Shown: in pieces, positions 50,935-58,929 of the stretch
How positions within the stretch are numbered: the first letter of the stretch is position 1
Layout of the letters: every line of letters begins with the position of its first letter
Assembly: GCF_002115785.1 (NCBI RefSeq)
Contig: NZ_JFJY01000002.1
Location: 248,001-312,000, forward strand
Direction of reading: 5' to 3'
DNA: 64,000 nucleotides
Source: Thalassospira sp. MCCC 1A03138
GTDB taxonomy: Bacteria; Pseudomonadota; Alphaproteobacteria; Rhodospirillales; Thalassospiraceae
Position numbers and translations under genes: made by a program
Notes under the pieces: model-generated
The model's input: the letters and a program-made list of their open reading frames with translations, nothing else
Databases searched by the model: none
What the model was told of the DNA's origin: nothing

Positions 50935-51924
50935 TCAGTTGACCCGGCACGAAAAATCCCGCGCGGTACCACCACCCTTTATCCAGCGTCCGATATCGCC
51001 GATTACCGTTGGCCCATTCAGGTCCCGCAACAGCATGTGATAGCCGTCGCGATAAAGACAAATCGTGCTTTGATCGCTATTTGACGCCCGCATGTTATCT
51101 GCAATCGCGGCAACCGCCCCTGGTGGAATAACCTGATCCTGCTGACCTGACATCAAAAGTGTCGGAATATCGATATCGCCACCGCGCTGCTGCGCCAAAT
51201 CCATCAAATCTGCCAGTCCTGCAACCATGTCGACCCGCACCGATTTCATCATGTACGGATCACGAGATAGACGACGAAGCATTTCGATATTGTCAGACGG
51301 CCATATATCAAGCCCCTGCCCCGACAGAGGCAACCAAGGCAAACTATTGGAAATCATCGATAATGGTGCTGTCTGATACCATGGCATCATGTCGCGGTTC
51401 CAGACTGCCGGTGCGACCAGAATAACCCCGTCCATCCATTGGGGGCGCGACGCAGCTGTCACAATTGCAACTGCGCCCCCCATCGAGTCCCCCATCAAAT
51501 AGATCGGTCGCCCCGGATATCGCATGCGAAGAATGACGAGCATATCAGATGCATCATTGATCAGGCTTTGCGTTCCCGCCCAAAATGGCCGTGTCGCCGT
51601 GCGGCCAAATCCGCGCTGATCATAGGCAAAAAGCACAATATTTTCAGAAGCTAACGCCGTTCCGGCTTCGTCAAACGCGTTCGCATAATCGCCAAATCCG
51701 TGCAGACCAAGAATTACCGCATCCGGATCATCAACCGGCCCCCAATACTGCAACGGCAAAGACGCCCCATCAGACGCCATAAACGCATTTTCGGTCATTC
51801 TAACGCTGGCGATCGGATCGCCAGCGGGAATTATCGTCGGCGCGCAGCCCGCTAGCCAAAATGCGAACCCAAGCCCGACAAACCATGAAAATACCTTCTG
51901 AATGTAATGAATTGCCGCCCCCAA
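50935..51924 (-). CDS. Alpha/beta-hydrolase lipoprotein (lysophospholipase-like)
   Basis: A 329-residue serine hydrolase. The N-terminus has a lipoprotein signal with lipobox LAGC (Cys about 27), so the enzyme is anchored to a membrane on the periplasmic side. The oxyanion region is LGLHGFGDYANAF near residue 74. The nucleophile Ser is in YLMGDSMGGAVAIV (about 146), the Asp in MSGQQDQVIPPGA (about 268) and the His in RDGYHMLLRDL (about 298). This is the monoglyceride-lipase/lysophospholipase type (Hydrolase_4). The start appears to be TTG, since no in-frame ATG or GTG precedes the signal peptide. Confidence 0.86.
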   Translation of the reverse strand: MGAAIHYIQKVFSWFVGLGFAFWLAGCAPTIIPAGDPIASVRMTENAFMASDGASLPLQYWGPVDDPDAVILGLHGFGDYANAFDEAGTALASENIVLFAYDQRGFGRTATRPFWAGTQSLINDASDMLVILRMRYPGRPIYLMGDSMGGAVAIVTAASRPQWMDGVILVAPAVWNRDMMPWYQTAPLSMISNSLPWLPLSGQGLDIWPSDNIEMLRRLSRDPYMMKSVRVDMVAGLADLMDLAQQRGGDIDIPTLLMSGQQDQVIPPGAVAAIADNMRASNSDQSTICLYRDGYHMLLRDLNGPTVIGDIGRWIKGGGTARDFSCRVN

Positions 51925-51968
51925 ATCATGTTGCTTTGCATTTACAGATCAAATTAAGGCCAAAAAAC

Positions 51969-51997
51969 AAAACCCTGCAAGCAACTTGCAGGGTTTT
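51969..51997 (-). terminator. Intrinsic terminator after the ABC ATPase gene
   Basis: A perfect 13-bp stem AAAACCCTGCAAG / CTTGCAGGGTTTT with a 3-nt loop; on the minus strand it runs into TTTTGTTTTTTGG. It lies 26 bp after the ATPase stop and separates that gene from the hydrolase gene downstream. Confidence 0.92.
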
Positions 51998-52022
51998 GAA
52001 GGATGGCGTGACACCCTGAAAA

Positions 52023-52985
52023 TCAGGCAGCCTTGCCTGCACGGGCCTTGTCATTATCTCGTGTCAGCATCAGGAAGATATCTTCAAGATCGCCTTCCTC
52101 GGTCGACAGGTCGGTAATTGCAAGACCGCAACCCTGAATGGCATTAAGGATTTCAGCCATCTGGGTATTGCTGGGCCGGTAATTCAGCGCGATCTGGTTT
52201 GCGCCCTTAAGCTCCGCCCCCCAAGGGGTGAGTTCCTCGGGCACGGCATTGAGTGCATTTTTAACTGTTAGAATCAGGGTTTTATGATCAATACGACGCA
52301 GAAGACTGCGCTTGTCTTCATGGGCAATCACATTGCCCTTGTTGATGATCGCAATCTCGTCACAAAGCTCTTCGGCTTCTTCAAGGTAATGCGTGGTCAG
52401 AACAATCGTAACGCCCGCTTTGTTCAGTTCCTTCACATAAGCCCAAAGCTGCTGACGCAGTTCGATATCGACCCCGGCCGTTGGCTCATCCAGTACCAGA
52501 ACTGGCGGCATATGGACCATCGCCTTGCCGACCAGAAGACGCCGACGCATCCCACCCGAGAGTGAACGGGAATAGGAATCGGCCTTGTCCGACAGCCCAA
52601 GGGCAGCAAGAATCTCGTCCGTACGGCGTTCCGGTTTGGGAACACCATAAAGGCCTGCCTGCAATTCCATCGCCTGACGCGGGGTAAAAAATGCATCCAG
52701 ATTAAGTTCCTGTGGCACGATCCCGATCGAACAACGCGCAGCGCGCATTTCGGTTTCTATATCGTAGCCCCAGATTTTTGCCGTACCGCTTGTCTTGGTG
52801 ACAAGACCAGCCAGTATATTGATAAAAGTGGACTTTCCGGCACCATTCGGACCAAGAAGGGCAAAGAAAGAACCACGTGGTATTTTCAACGACACATTGT
52901 CCAGTGCTAGTTTTTCGCCGTTCGCACCCTTATAGAGCTTGGTCAGCCCTTCGACTTCGATGGCGTAGTCGGGCATTGCAGTCAT
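52023..52985 (-). CDS. ABC transporter ATPase, ABC-2 exporter type
   Basis: A 320-residue ATP-binding protein of the YadG/NodI-like export class. It has Walker A LLGPNGAGKSTFIN near residue 43, Q-loop GIVPQELNLDAFFTPRQ near 88, signature SRSLSGGMRRRLLVGKAM near 139, Walker B PVLVLDEPTAGVD near 161 and switch His LTTHYLEEAEELCDEI near 195. The C-terminal 90 residues are a DrrA/YadG-type extension. The start is ATG 52985 instead of the upstream 53063 codon. No permease gene is adjacent on either side, which is unusual because ABC-2 permeases normally follow directly. Confidence 0.9.
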   Translation of the reverse strand: MTAMPDYAIEVEGLTKLYKGANGEKLALDNVSLKIPRGSFFALLGPNGAGKSTFINILAGLVTKTSGTAKIWGYDIETEMRAARCSIGIVPQELNLDAFFTPRQAMELQAGLYGVPKPERRTDEILAALGLSDKADSYSRSLSGGMRRRLLVGKAMVHMPPVLVLDEPTAGVDIELRQQLWAYVKELNKAGVTIVLTTHYLEEAEELCDEIAIINKGNVIAHEDKRSLLRRIDHKTLILTVKNALNAVPEELTPWGAELKGANQIALNYRPSNTQMAEILNAIQGCGLAITDLSTEEGDLEDIFLMLTRDNDKARAGKAA

Positions 52986-53170
52986 GAATGCGTGATCTCC
53001 GCTCTTTTCCGCGTGGCTTGTTTGCGCTAAGACCATGCGGAAGTGTTGATTGAATATGCGCAATCGGTATCATCCCTATGAAAGCGGGGTCAATGGCTCT
53101 TGGACCGGTTTCAGGCCGATGATCAACCGATGGCAATACCGATGCCTGTGCTAACTGGGAAGCTGGATAT

Positions 53171-53350
53171 ATGAAGATCACCGAAGAAATCAAAGTCGGC
53201 AGCCTTAATGTTGCCTGTGACGGCGGCAAAGGTCACCTTGGCCATCCCACCGTTTACCTCAATCTTGAGGAAAAGGGCGAGGTGGTCTGCCCTTACTGCT
53301 CAAAGAAATATATTTTCGACAAATCCCAGGCCGAGCACGCAGCCCATTAA
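53171..53350 (+). CDS. Zinc-finger domain protein (zf-CHCC, NDUFS6-like)
   Basis: A 59-residue protein. It has CDGGKGHLGHPTVYLNL (about residues 16-32) and VVCPYCSKKYIF (about 38-49). The Cys, His and Cys-x2-Cys set is the zf-CHCC zinc site found in mitochondrial complex I subunit NDUFS6 and in small alphaproteobacterial proteins. A role with respiratory complex I is suggested by that relationship. The gene is monocistronic, about 140 bp before trpB. Confidence 0.85.
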   Translation: MKITEEIKVGSLNVACDGGKGHLGHPTVYLNLEEKGEVVCPYCSKKYIFDKSQAEHAAH

Positions 53351-53491
53351 TCCGTTTTGCCTGACCACAGGTAAAAGGAACCAGCGCCAAAGCTGCCAAT
53401 ATCGTTGATCCCGGCAGCTTTTCGCTGACTTAATGACTGTCGCATGTCTTTGCCGTCGCGGCATTTCGCGGCACATCCACGGGGAAATCCT

Positions 53492-54715
53492 ATGACGTCT
53501 GCACCAACCGCTCTTAACAGCTATCGTGCCCTTCCGGATCCGGACGGACATTTCGGCAATTTCGGGGGCCGCTTTGTCGCCGAGACCCTGATGCCACTGA
53601 TTCTCGAGCTTGAGCAGGCCTACAAGGATGCCAGGAAAGATCCGGCGTTTCAGAAAGAACTCGACTATTACCTGAAGCACTATGTCGGTCGCGCAAATCC
53701 GCTTTATTTCGCCGAACGCCTGACCGAACATCTTGGCGGTGCCAAGATCTATTTCAAGCGCGAGGACCTGAACCATACCGGCGCGCACAAGATCAACAAC
53801 TGCATCGGTCAGATCCTTCTGGCCAAACGCATGGGCAAAACCCGCATCATCGCCGAGACCGGCGCGGGTCAGCACGGCGTTGCAACAGCGACGGTTTGCG
53901 CGCGCTTTGGTCTGCCCTGCACAGTTTATATGGGCTCCAAGGATATCGAACGTCAGTCGCCGAACGTTTTCCGCATGCGCCTGCTTGGTGCCGAAGTCAA
54001 ACCGGTTAAATCCGGTTCCTGCTCGCTCAAGGATGCGATGAACGAGGCCCTCCGTGACTGGGTCACCAATGTCGAGGATACCTTCTACATCATCGGGACG
54101 GCGGCGGGTCCGCACCCCTATCCGGAACTGGTTCGCGATTTCCAATGCGTGATCGGTAACGAAGCCAAAGAACAGATTCTTGAGCAGGAAGGTCGCCTGC
54201 CCGATCAGGTAATAGCGGCCGTTGGTGGTGGATCAAACGCGATCGGTTTGTTCCACCCGTTCCTTGATGACAAGGATATCGAGGTGGTTGGTGTCGAAGC
54301 TGCCGGTCATGGCGTGCACACCGGTAAACACGCCGCCAGCCTGAGCGCTGGAAAACCAGGCGTTTTGCACGGGAACCGCACCTATCTGCTGATGGATGAC
54401 GACGGACAGATCAAAGAGGCCGACTCGATTTCAGCCGGTCTTGATTATCCCGGTATTGGGCCGGAACATAGCTGGCTTAAAGATATTGGTCGTGCGCGTT
54501 ACGAGCCGATCACCGACAAAGAAGCGCTGGAAGCTTTTAAACTTTGTTCGGAACTCGAGGGCATTATTCCCGCGCTGGAATGCAGTCACGCCATCGCGCA
54601 GATCATGAAAGAAGCCCCAAAAATGGGTAAAGACAAGATCATTCTCATGTGTCTGAGCGGCAGGGGCGACAAGGATATCTTTACCGTGGCCGAAGCACTG
54701 GGAGTAGAACTGTGA
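53492..54715 (+). CDS. trpB: Tryptophan synthase beta chain
   Basis: A 407-residue PLP enzyme that joins indole and serine to make tryptophan. It shows the N-terminal [18 protein letters not shown], the PLP-lysine motif [18 protein letters not shown] (Lys about 96), [20 protein letters not shown] near 118 and the phosphate-binding [13 protein letters not shown] near 240. ATG 53492, preceded by GGGGAAA, fits the usual N-terminus; the open frame starts 16 codons earlier. It overlaps trpA by 4 bp (GTGA), as expected for the alpha2-beta2 complex. Confidence 0.98.
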   Translation: MTSAPTALNSYRALPDPDGHFGNFGGRFVAETLMPLILELEQAYKDARKDPAFQKELDYYLKHYVGRANPLYFAERLTEHLGGAKIYFKREDLNHTGAHKINNCIGQILLAKRMGKTRIIAETGAGQHGVATATVCARFGLPCTVYMGSKDIERQSPNVFRMRLLGAEVKPVKSGSCSLKDAMNEALRDWVTNVEDTFYIIGTAAGPHPYPELVRDFQCVIGNEAKEQILEQEGRLPDQVIAAVGGGSNAIGLFHPFLDDKDIEVVGVEAAGHGVHTGKHAASLSAGKPGVLHGNRTYLLMDDDGQIKEADSISAGLDYPGIGPEHSWLKDIGRARYEPITDKEALEAFKLCSELEGIIPALECSHAIAQIMKEAPKMGKDKIILMCLSGRGDKDIFTVAEALGVEL

Positions 54716-55560
54716 GCGACGCAATCATCGGCGGCCAGGACCGCATCGCCAAACGTTTCGCGAAGCTCAAGGAAGAAGGTCGTGCCGGTCTGGTCACGTT
54801 CATCACCGCAGGTGACCCCGACCCGGAAGCATCGTTTGAAATCCTTAAAGCCCTGCCTGCAGCAGGTGCGGACGTCATCGAACTCGGTATGCCATTTACC
54901 GATCCGATGGCCGATGGCCCGGCCATTCAGGAAGCATCAATCCGTGCATTGGCAGCCGGCATGCATATGCGCAAGACCCTGTCGCTGGTTCGCGGTTTCC
55001 GCGATCAGGATCACGAAACGCCCATTATTCTGATGGGCTATTATAACCCGATCTATATCTATGGCGTCGCCGAATTCCTTGAAGATGCACGCAATGCAGG
55101 GGTTGATGGCCTGATTGTCGTCGATCTTCCGCCCGAAGAGGATGCTGAACTTTGCGTCCCGACCGTGGAAAAAGGTTTGTCCTTCATTCGACTGACAACC
55201 CCGACATCCGATGACAAACGCCTGCCGAAACTCGTTCAGAATACGTCAGGCTTTGTTTATTATGTCTCGGTTGCTGGTGTTACAGGTGCCGGTTCGGCAA
55301 CCAATGACCAGATTGTCGAAGCCATGGCACGCCTGCGTCGCCATACGGATTTGCCGATTGCCGTTGGTTTCGGTATCAAGAACGCGACCCAGGCCGCAGA
55401 AGTTGCCCGGCAGGCTGATGCTGCTGTGGTCGGATCGGCAATCGTATCAAAAATTGCCGAAAGTCTTGACGAAAACGGCAAGGCCACCGATAAGACCGCC
55501 TCTATGGTCACAGGCCTTGTTCGCGAACTTGCAGACGGGGTACGCAACGCGCGCAGCTAA
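54712..55560 (+). CDS. trpA: Tryptophan synthase alpha chain
   Basis: A 282-residue TIM-barrel enzyme that splits indole-3-glycerol phosphate. Catalytic Glu is in [20 protein letters not shown] near residue 55 and catalytic Asp in [13 protein letters not shown] near 135. The phosphate loop is [20 protein letters not shown] near 222, then [10 protein letters not shown]. The start is GTG 54712, overlapping the trpB stop. accD follows 57 bp downstream, a linkage common in proteobacteria. Confidence 0.98.
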   Translation: MSDAIIGGQDRIAKRFAKLKEEGRAGLVTFITAGDPDPEASFEILKALPAAGADVIELGMPFTDPMADGPAIQEASIRALAAGMHMRKTLSLVRGFRDQDHETPIILMGYYNPIYIYGVAEFLEDARNAGVDGLIVVDLPPEEDAELCVPTVEKGLSFIRLTTPTSDDKRLPKLVQNTSGFVYYVSVAGVTGAGSATNDQIVEAMARLRRHTDLPIAVGFGIKNATQAAEVARQADAAVVGSAIVSKIAESLDENGKATDKTASMVTGLVRELADGVRNARS

Positions 55561-55617
55561 TTCTGTGCGTTGCTGTGAAATGACCGATATAGGCAAAACC
55601 AAGGATCAGTATCCGAT

Positions 55618-56553
55618 ATGTCGTGGCTGACAGAATTCGTCCGTCCCAAGATTCAGAAACTTGTTCGCCGCACCGATGTGCCCGAAAATCTCTGGCATAA
55701 GTGCCCGTCGTGCGAACAGATGATCTTCCACCGTGACCTGGCAAAAAACAAACATGTTTGTCAGCATTGCGGCCATCACATGCGCATTTCCGCCAAGGAA
55801 CGTCTGGAACTCCTGTTCGATGATGGTAAATACCAGACCATCGAACTGCCGAGCGTTCCGGTCGATCCGCTGAAATTCCGCGATCAGAAAAAATACACCG
55901 ACCGCCTGAAAGCGGCACAGGCCAAGGCAACCTACAAGGATGCCCTGGCTGTTGCGCATGGCGATGTCGGCGGTCATGCAACCGTCGTTGCGGTCTTTGA
56001 TTTTTCCTTCATGGGCGGATCGATGGGCACCGCCGTTGGCGAAGGCATCGTTGCCGCGGCCGAGCTCGCAACGGTTCAGGATGCGGCCCTTATCATCGTT
56101 CCGGCGTCGGGTGGTGCACGTATGCAGGAAGGCATTCTAAGCCTTATGCAGATGGCGCGCACCACGGCCGCGATCGAGAAGGTCAAGGAAAAGGGTCTGC
56201 CCTATTTCGTCCTTCTAACCGATCCGACCACCGGTGGTGTTTCGGCATCCTTCGCCATGCTGGGTGATATCCAGATTGCCGAGCCAGGTGCACAGATCGG
56301 TTTTGCCGGTCGTCGCGTGATCGAAAACACCATTCGTGAAAAGCTTCCGGATGATTTCCAGACAGCAGAATATCTTCTGGATCACGGGATGGTCGATATG
56401 GTCGTGCCGCGCGGTGAGTTGAATGAAACCATCGGTCGCCTGATAGACATGATCCGTCGCACCAAGCCGGGTGCCGCGATCGTTCCGATCAAGGATGCGA
56501 AAAAGAAACCCGCGAAAAAGGCCGAGACCGAAGGTGACAACGCCAAGAAGTGA
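55618..56553 (+). CDS. accD: Acetyl-CoA carboxylase carboxyltransferase beta subunit
   Basis: A 311-residue AccD. The N-terminal zinc ribbon is HKCPSCEQMIFHRDLAKNKH and VCQHCGHHM (about residues 26-58). The crotonase-like core has FDFSFMGGSMGTAVGEGIVA near 130, PASGGARMQEGILSLMQMAR near 160 and TDPTTGGVSASFAMLGD near 200. The C-terminus is Lys/Ala-rich. It catalyses the transcarboxylation that makes malonyl-CoA, with AccA. folC overlaps its 3' end by 20 bp. Confidence 0.97.
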   Translation: MSWLTEFVRPKIQKLVRRTDVPENLWHKCPSCEQMIFHRDLAKNKHVCQHCGHHMRISAKERLELLFDDGKYQTIELPSVPVDPLKFRDQKKYTDRLKAAQAKATYKDALAVAHGDVGGHATVVAVFDFSFMGGSMGTAVGEGIVAAAELATVQDAALIIVPASGGARMQEGILSLMQMARTTAAIEKVKEKGLPYFVLLTDPTTGGVSASFAMLGDIQIAEPGAQIGFAGRRVIENTIREKLPDDFQTAEYLLDHGMVDMVVPRGELNETIGRLIDMIRRTKPGAAIVPIKDAKKKPAKKAETEGDNAKK

Positions 56554-57829
56554 CGCCATTCTTGCGCGTCTGGGCCAGCTTCATCCAAAAGTGATCGACC
56601 TTTCATTGGGTCGGATTACCCGCTTGCTCGACAAGCTGGGTAATCCGCACCTCAATCTGCCGCCCGTCATTCATCTGGCCGGAACCAATGGCAAGGGATC
56701 AACGCTGGCTTACCTGCGTGCCATCTATGAGGCCGCAGGCCTTCGTGTCCATACTTCTACATCTCCCCATCTTGTTCGCTTTCATGAACGCATAAGGCTG
56801 GCGGGTGACCTGATCACAGAAGACATGCTGTGTGACCTTCTTGAAGAAGTCGAGGCGGTCAATGGCGGTGAACAGATAACCTTCTTTGAAATCACCCAGA
56901 CCGCAGCTTTTCTGGCCTATTCCCGAATTCCGGCAGACGTTGTTCTGCTTGAAACCGGTCTTGGCGGTCGGGTTGATGCCTCCAACGTGATTGGTAAGCC
57001 GGCTCTGACCGTCATTACGCCGATCTCGCTTGATCATCAGGGGTTCCTTGGCGATACGATTGCCAAGATCGCCTTTGAAAAGGCCGGAATCATGAAGCCG
57101 GGTGTGCCGTGTGTACTTGCGCCTCAAAGCCTTGAGGCATTTGATACGCTTGCCCGCCACGCTGACGATATCGGCAGCCCCCTGATCACGAATTTCGCCG
57201 TTACCGCCGAGCGCGAGGATGGTTTCACACTTCGTATCGCCGAAGAAGAATTTGATCTGCCATTGCCCGCCCTGCCCGGTCGCCATCAATTCATCAATGC
57301 CGCAACCGCCATTATTGCCGCCCGCAAGGCCGGTATTCCCGATGTCGCAGGCCCGGATTTGGCAATAATAGCGCGCGGAATCAGCCAAGCCAGTTGGCCC
57401 GCACGCCTTCAGAAGCTGATCACCGGACCACTTTGTGATGCCCTGCCTGAGGGGTGCGAGCTTATTCTGGATGGGGGACACAATATCGCCGCTGCCGAAG
57501 TCATCGCAGACTGGCTGTCCCGTCAGCCCAAAGGCGATATCGTCGCGATCATGGGAATGCTTGATAACAGGGACCCGGTCGCATTTCTCCAACCGCTGGC
57601 CCCTCATATCACATCATTTGCCGGCATTCCGATCCCGGGAGATCACGAAGTCCACAGCGCTGATACGTTGCGTGATGCTGCCGCCACGGCAGGAATCGCA
57701 AATGCACATGCCTGCGAAACCCTGGATGATGCGTTGGCCGTTCTGAAGAACGCTGTTGCAAAACCCAAAAGAGTTTTGATTTTGGGGTCGCTTTATCTGG
57801 CAGGTGTTGTACTGGAAAATCACGCCTGA
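56534..57829 (+). CDS. folC: Bifunctional folylpolyglutamate/dihydrofolate synthase
   Basis: A 431-residue Mur-ligase-type enzyme. Near the start is LHPKVIDLSLGRITRLLDKL, then the ATP loop HLAGTNGKGSTLAYLRAIYE near residue 45, the folate segment FHERIRLAGDLITEDM, ETGLGGRVDASNVIGKPALT near 136 and LDGGHNIAAAEVIADW near 310. It adds glutamate to dihydropteroate and tetrahydrofolates. GTG 56534 is the most plausible start, giving a 20-bp overlap with accD; the frame is open further upstream inside accD. There is no strong ribosome site, which fits translational coupling. Confidence 0.95.
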   Translation: MTTPRSDAILARLGQLHPKVIDLSLGRITRLLDKLGNPHLNLPPVIHLAGTNGKGSTLAYLRAIYEAAGLRVHTSTSPHLVRFHERIRLAGDLITEDMLCDLLEEVEAVNGGEQITFFEITQTAAFLAYSRIPADVVLLETGLGGRVDASNVIGKPALTVITPISLDHQGFLGDTIAKIAFEKAGIMKPGVPCVLAPQSLEAFDTLARHADDIGSPLITNFAVTAEREDGFTLRIAEEEFDLPLPALPGRHQFINAATAIIAARKAGIPDVAGPDLAIIARGISQASWPARLQKLITGPLCDALPEGCELILDGGHNIAAAEVIADWLSRQPKGDIVAIMGMLDNRDPVAFLQPLAPHITSFAGIPIPGDHEVHSADTLRDAAATAGIANAHACETLDDALAVLKNAVAKPKRVLILGSLYLAGVVLENHA

Positions 57830-57846
57830 TCTGGCACGTCTCGCGA

Positions 57847-58725
57847 TCAGATTTCCGGTAACCGCACTTTATTGTTTACTGCTGACGAACTGCCACCCCC
57901 CGTGCCACTGCCGTTTGATGATCCGTCATCATCCTTGCGCAGGCGAAGACTGCCAGCTTTGTGCACCTTGCGCCGGTCTCCGGCCACACCGGGCGGCAAT
58001 CCGGCAGAGGCACCCTCTTTCGACATCTGGTTCCCTACATGCTCCATCCGGTCATAACGATCTGCTTCGCGCCGAACAGTGCGACCGGTAACCCATGTGT
58101 AACCCAACACATAAAGCAGGAATCCCCCTACGCCAATGGTAAGGGTCAGGAACTGCAAAACCGGCAGGAAACTACCGAATAGCTGCCCACCGCCATAAAT
58201 CATGAAAATGCAAACCGCCGCCACGGGGGCGAGTGCAAGGAAGAATATCCCGCGCACCTTGTGGCGGATCGGCCCGTAATGCATCAGCATCGCGTAAAAC
58301 AGGTACATCAGTGCGATGAACACCACGAGTTTGATCAGCAGCACGAAATGGTCGACCGCCGGAAGACGCTGGTTACGGTCATAAACGCCAAAGACAACGA
58401 ACAAACCGTGCAGGAAAAGCCCGAAAATTCCGAACGTAATAAGAAAGCGCATCCATGAGGACGCACTAAAGAACCTGCGCCATCCCGATCCGTTGGACCG
58501 CGCAACCCGTTCGGCTTTTTTGGCCTTCTTGCGCCGATTTGCCAGCTTCATGTCGTCATGCAGCTCGCGCGTCGGTTCTGCGGTTTCAATGCCGATGCCT
58601 TGTGGCTTGAAAACCGGTTTATCTTCCATCGTCGGCAATGACCGGTTCTCCCGTTTCCCGAAGGAAAGTTGCACTGCGATAGACCATATCAATCCCTGTG
58701 CGTCCTGATAAGCCCAAAGCGACAT
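57847..58725 (-). CDS. Membrane protein of unknown function, four helices
   Basis: A protein of up to 292 residues. A basic N-terminal tail (KLANRRKKAKKAERVARS, about 60-77) leads into four predicted helices between about 92 and 210 (for example FLITFGIFGLFLHGLFVVFG and FLTLTIGVGGFLLYVLGYTW). The C-terminal tail is hydrophilic with a Gly/Ser-rich low-complexity end. I recognise no domain. In-frame ATG 58629 would remove 32 residues and may be the true start; neither start has a good ribosome site. It is convergent with folC and transcribed away from polA. Confidence 0.7.
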   Translation of the reverse strand: MSLWAYQDAQGLIWSIAVQLSFGKRENRSLPTMEDKPVFKPQGIGIETAEPTRELHDDMKLANRRKKAKKAERVARSNGSGWRRFFSASSWMRFLITFGIFGLFLHGLFVVFGVYDRNQRLPAVDHFVLLIKLVVFIALMYLFYAMLMHYGPIRHKVRGIFFLALAPVAAVCIFMIYGGGQLFGSFLPVLQFLTLTIGVGGFLLYVLGYTWVTGRTVRREADRYDRMEHVGNQMSKEGASAGLPPGVAGDRRKVHKAGSLRLRKDDDGSSNGSGTGGGSSSAVNNKVRLPEI

Positions 58726-58929
58726 CCTGCCATAAATGCTCAGAATACGATCATGATCGAAGTTTTCATTTCGATATCGACACGATAGTCAAAATTCTTG
58801 CTCTCTCCTGACAGTCTCCTGTCAGTAGTAGAACCGGAAACAGCCAATATATTCCCGCTTTCGGCGATGCCCCACTCGACTTAGCCCGCTGGATCGGGCA
58901 TTCTGCGGGCCATCAAATCACACGAATGA

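Noticed and set aside
53300-54145. 281-residue minus-strand open frame
   Set aside because: Antisense to trpB and the intergenic region before it; composition only mirrors the real gene.
56699-57607. 302-residue minus-strand open frame
   Set aside because: Antisense shadow of folC, which has clear family motifs.
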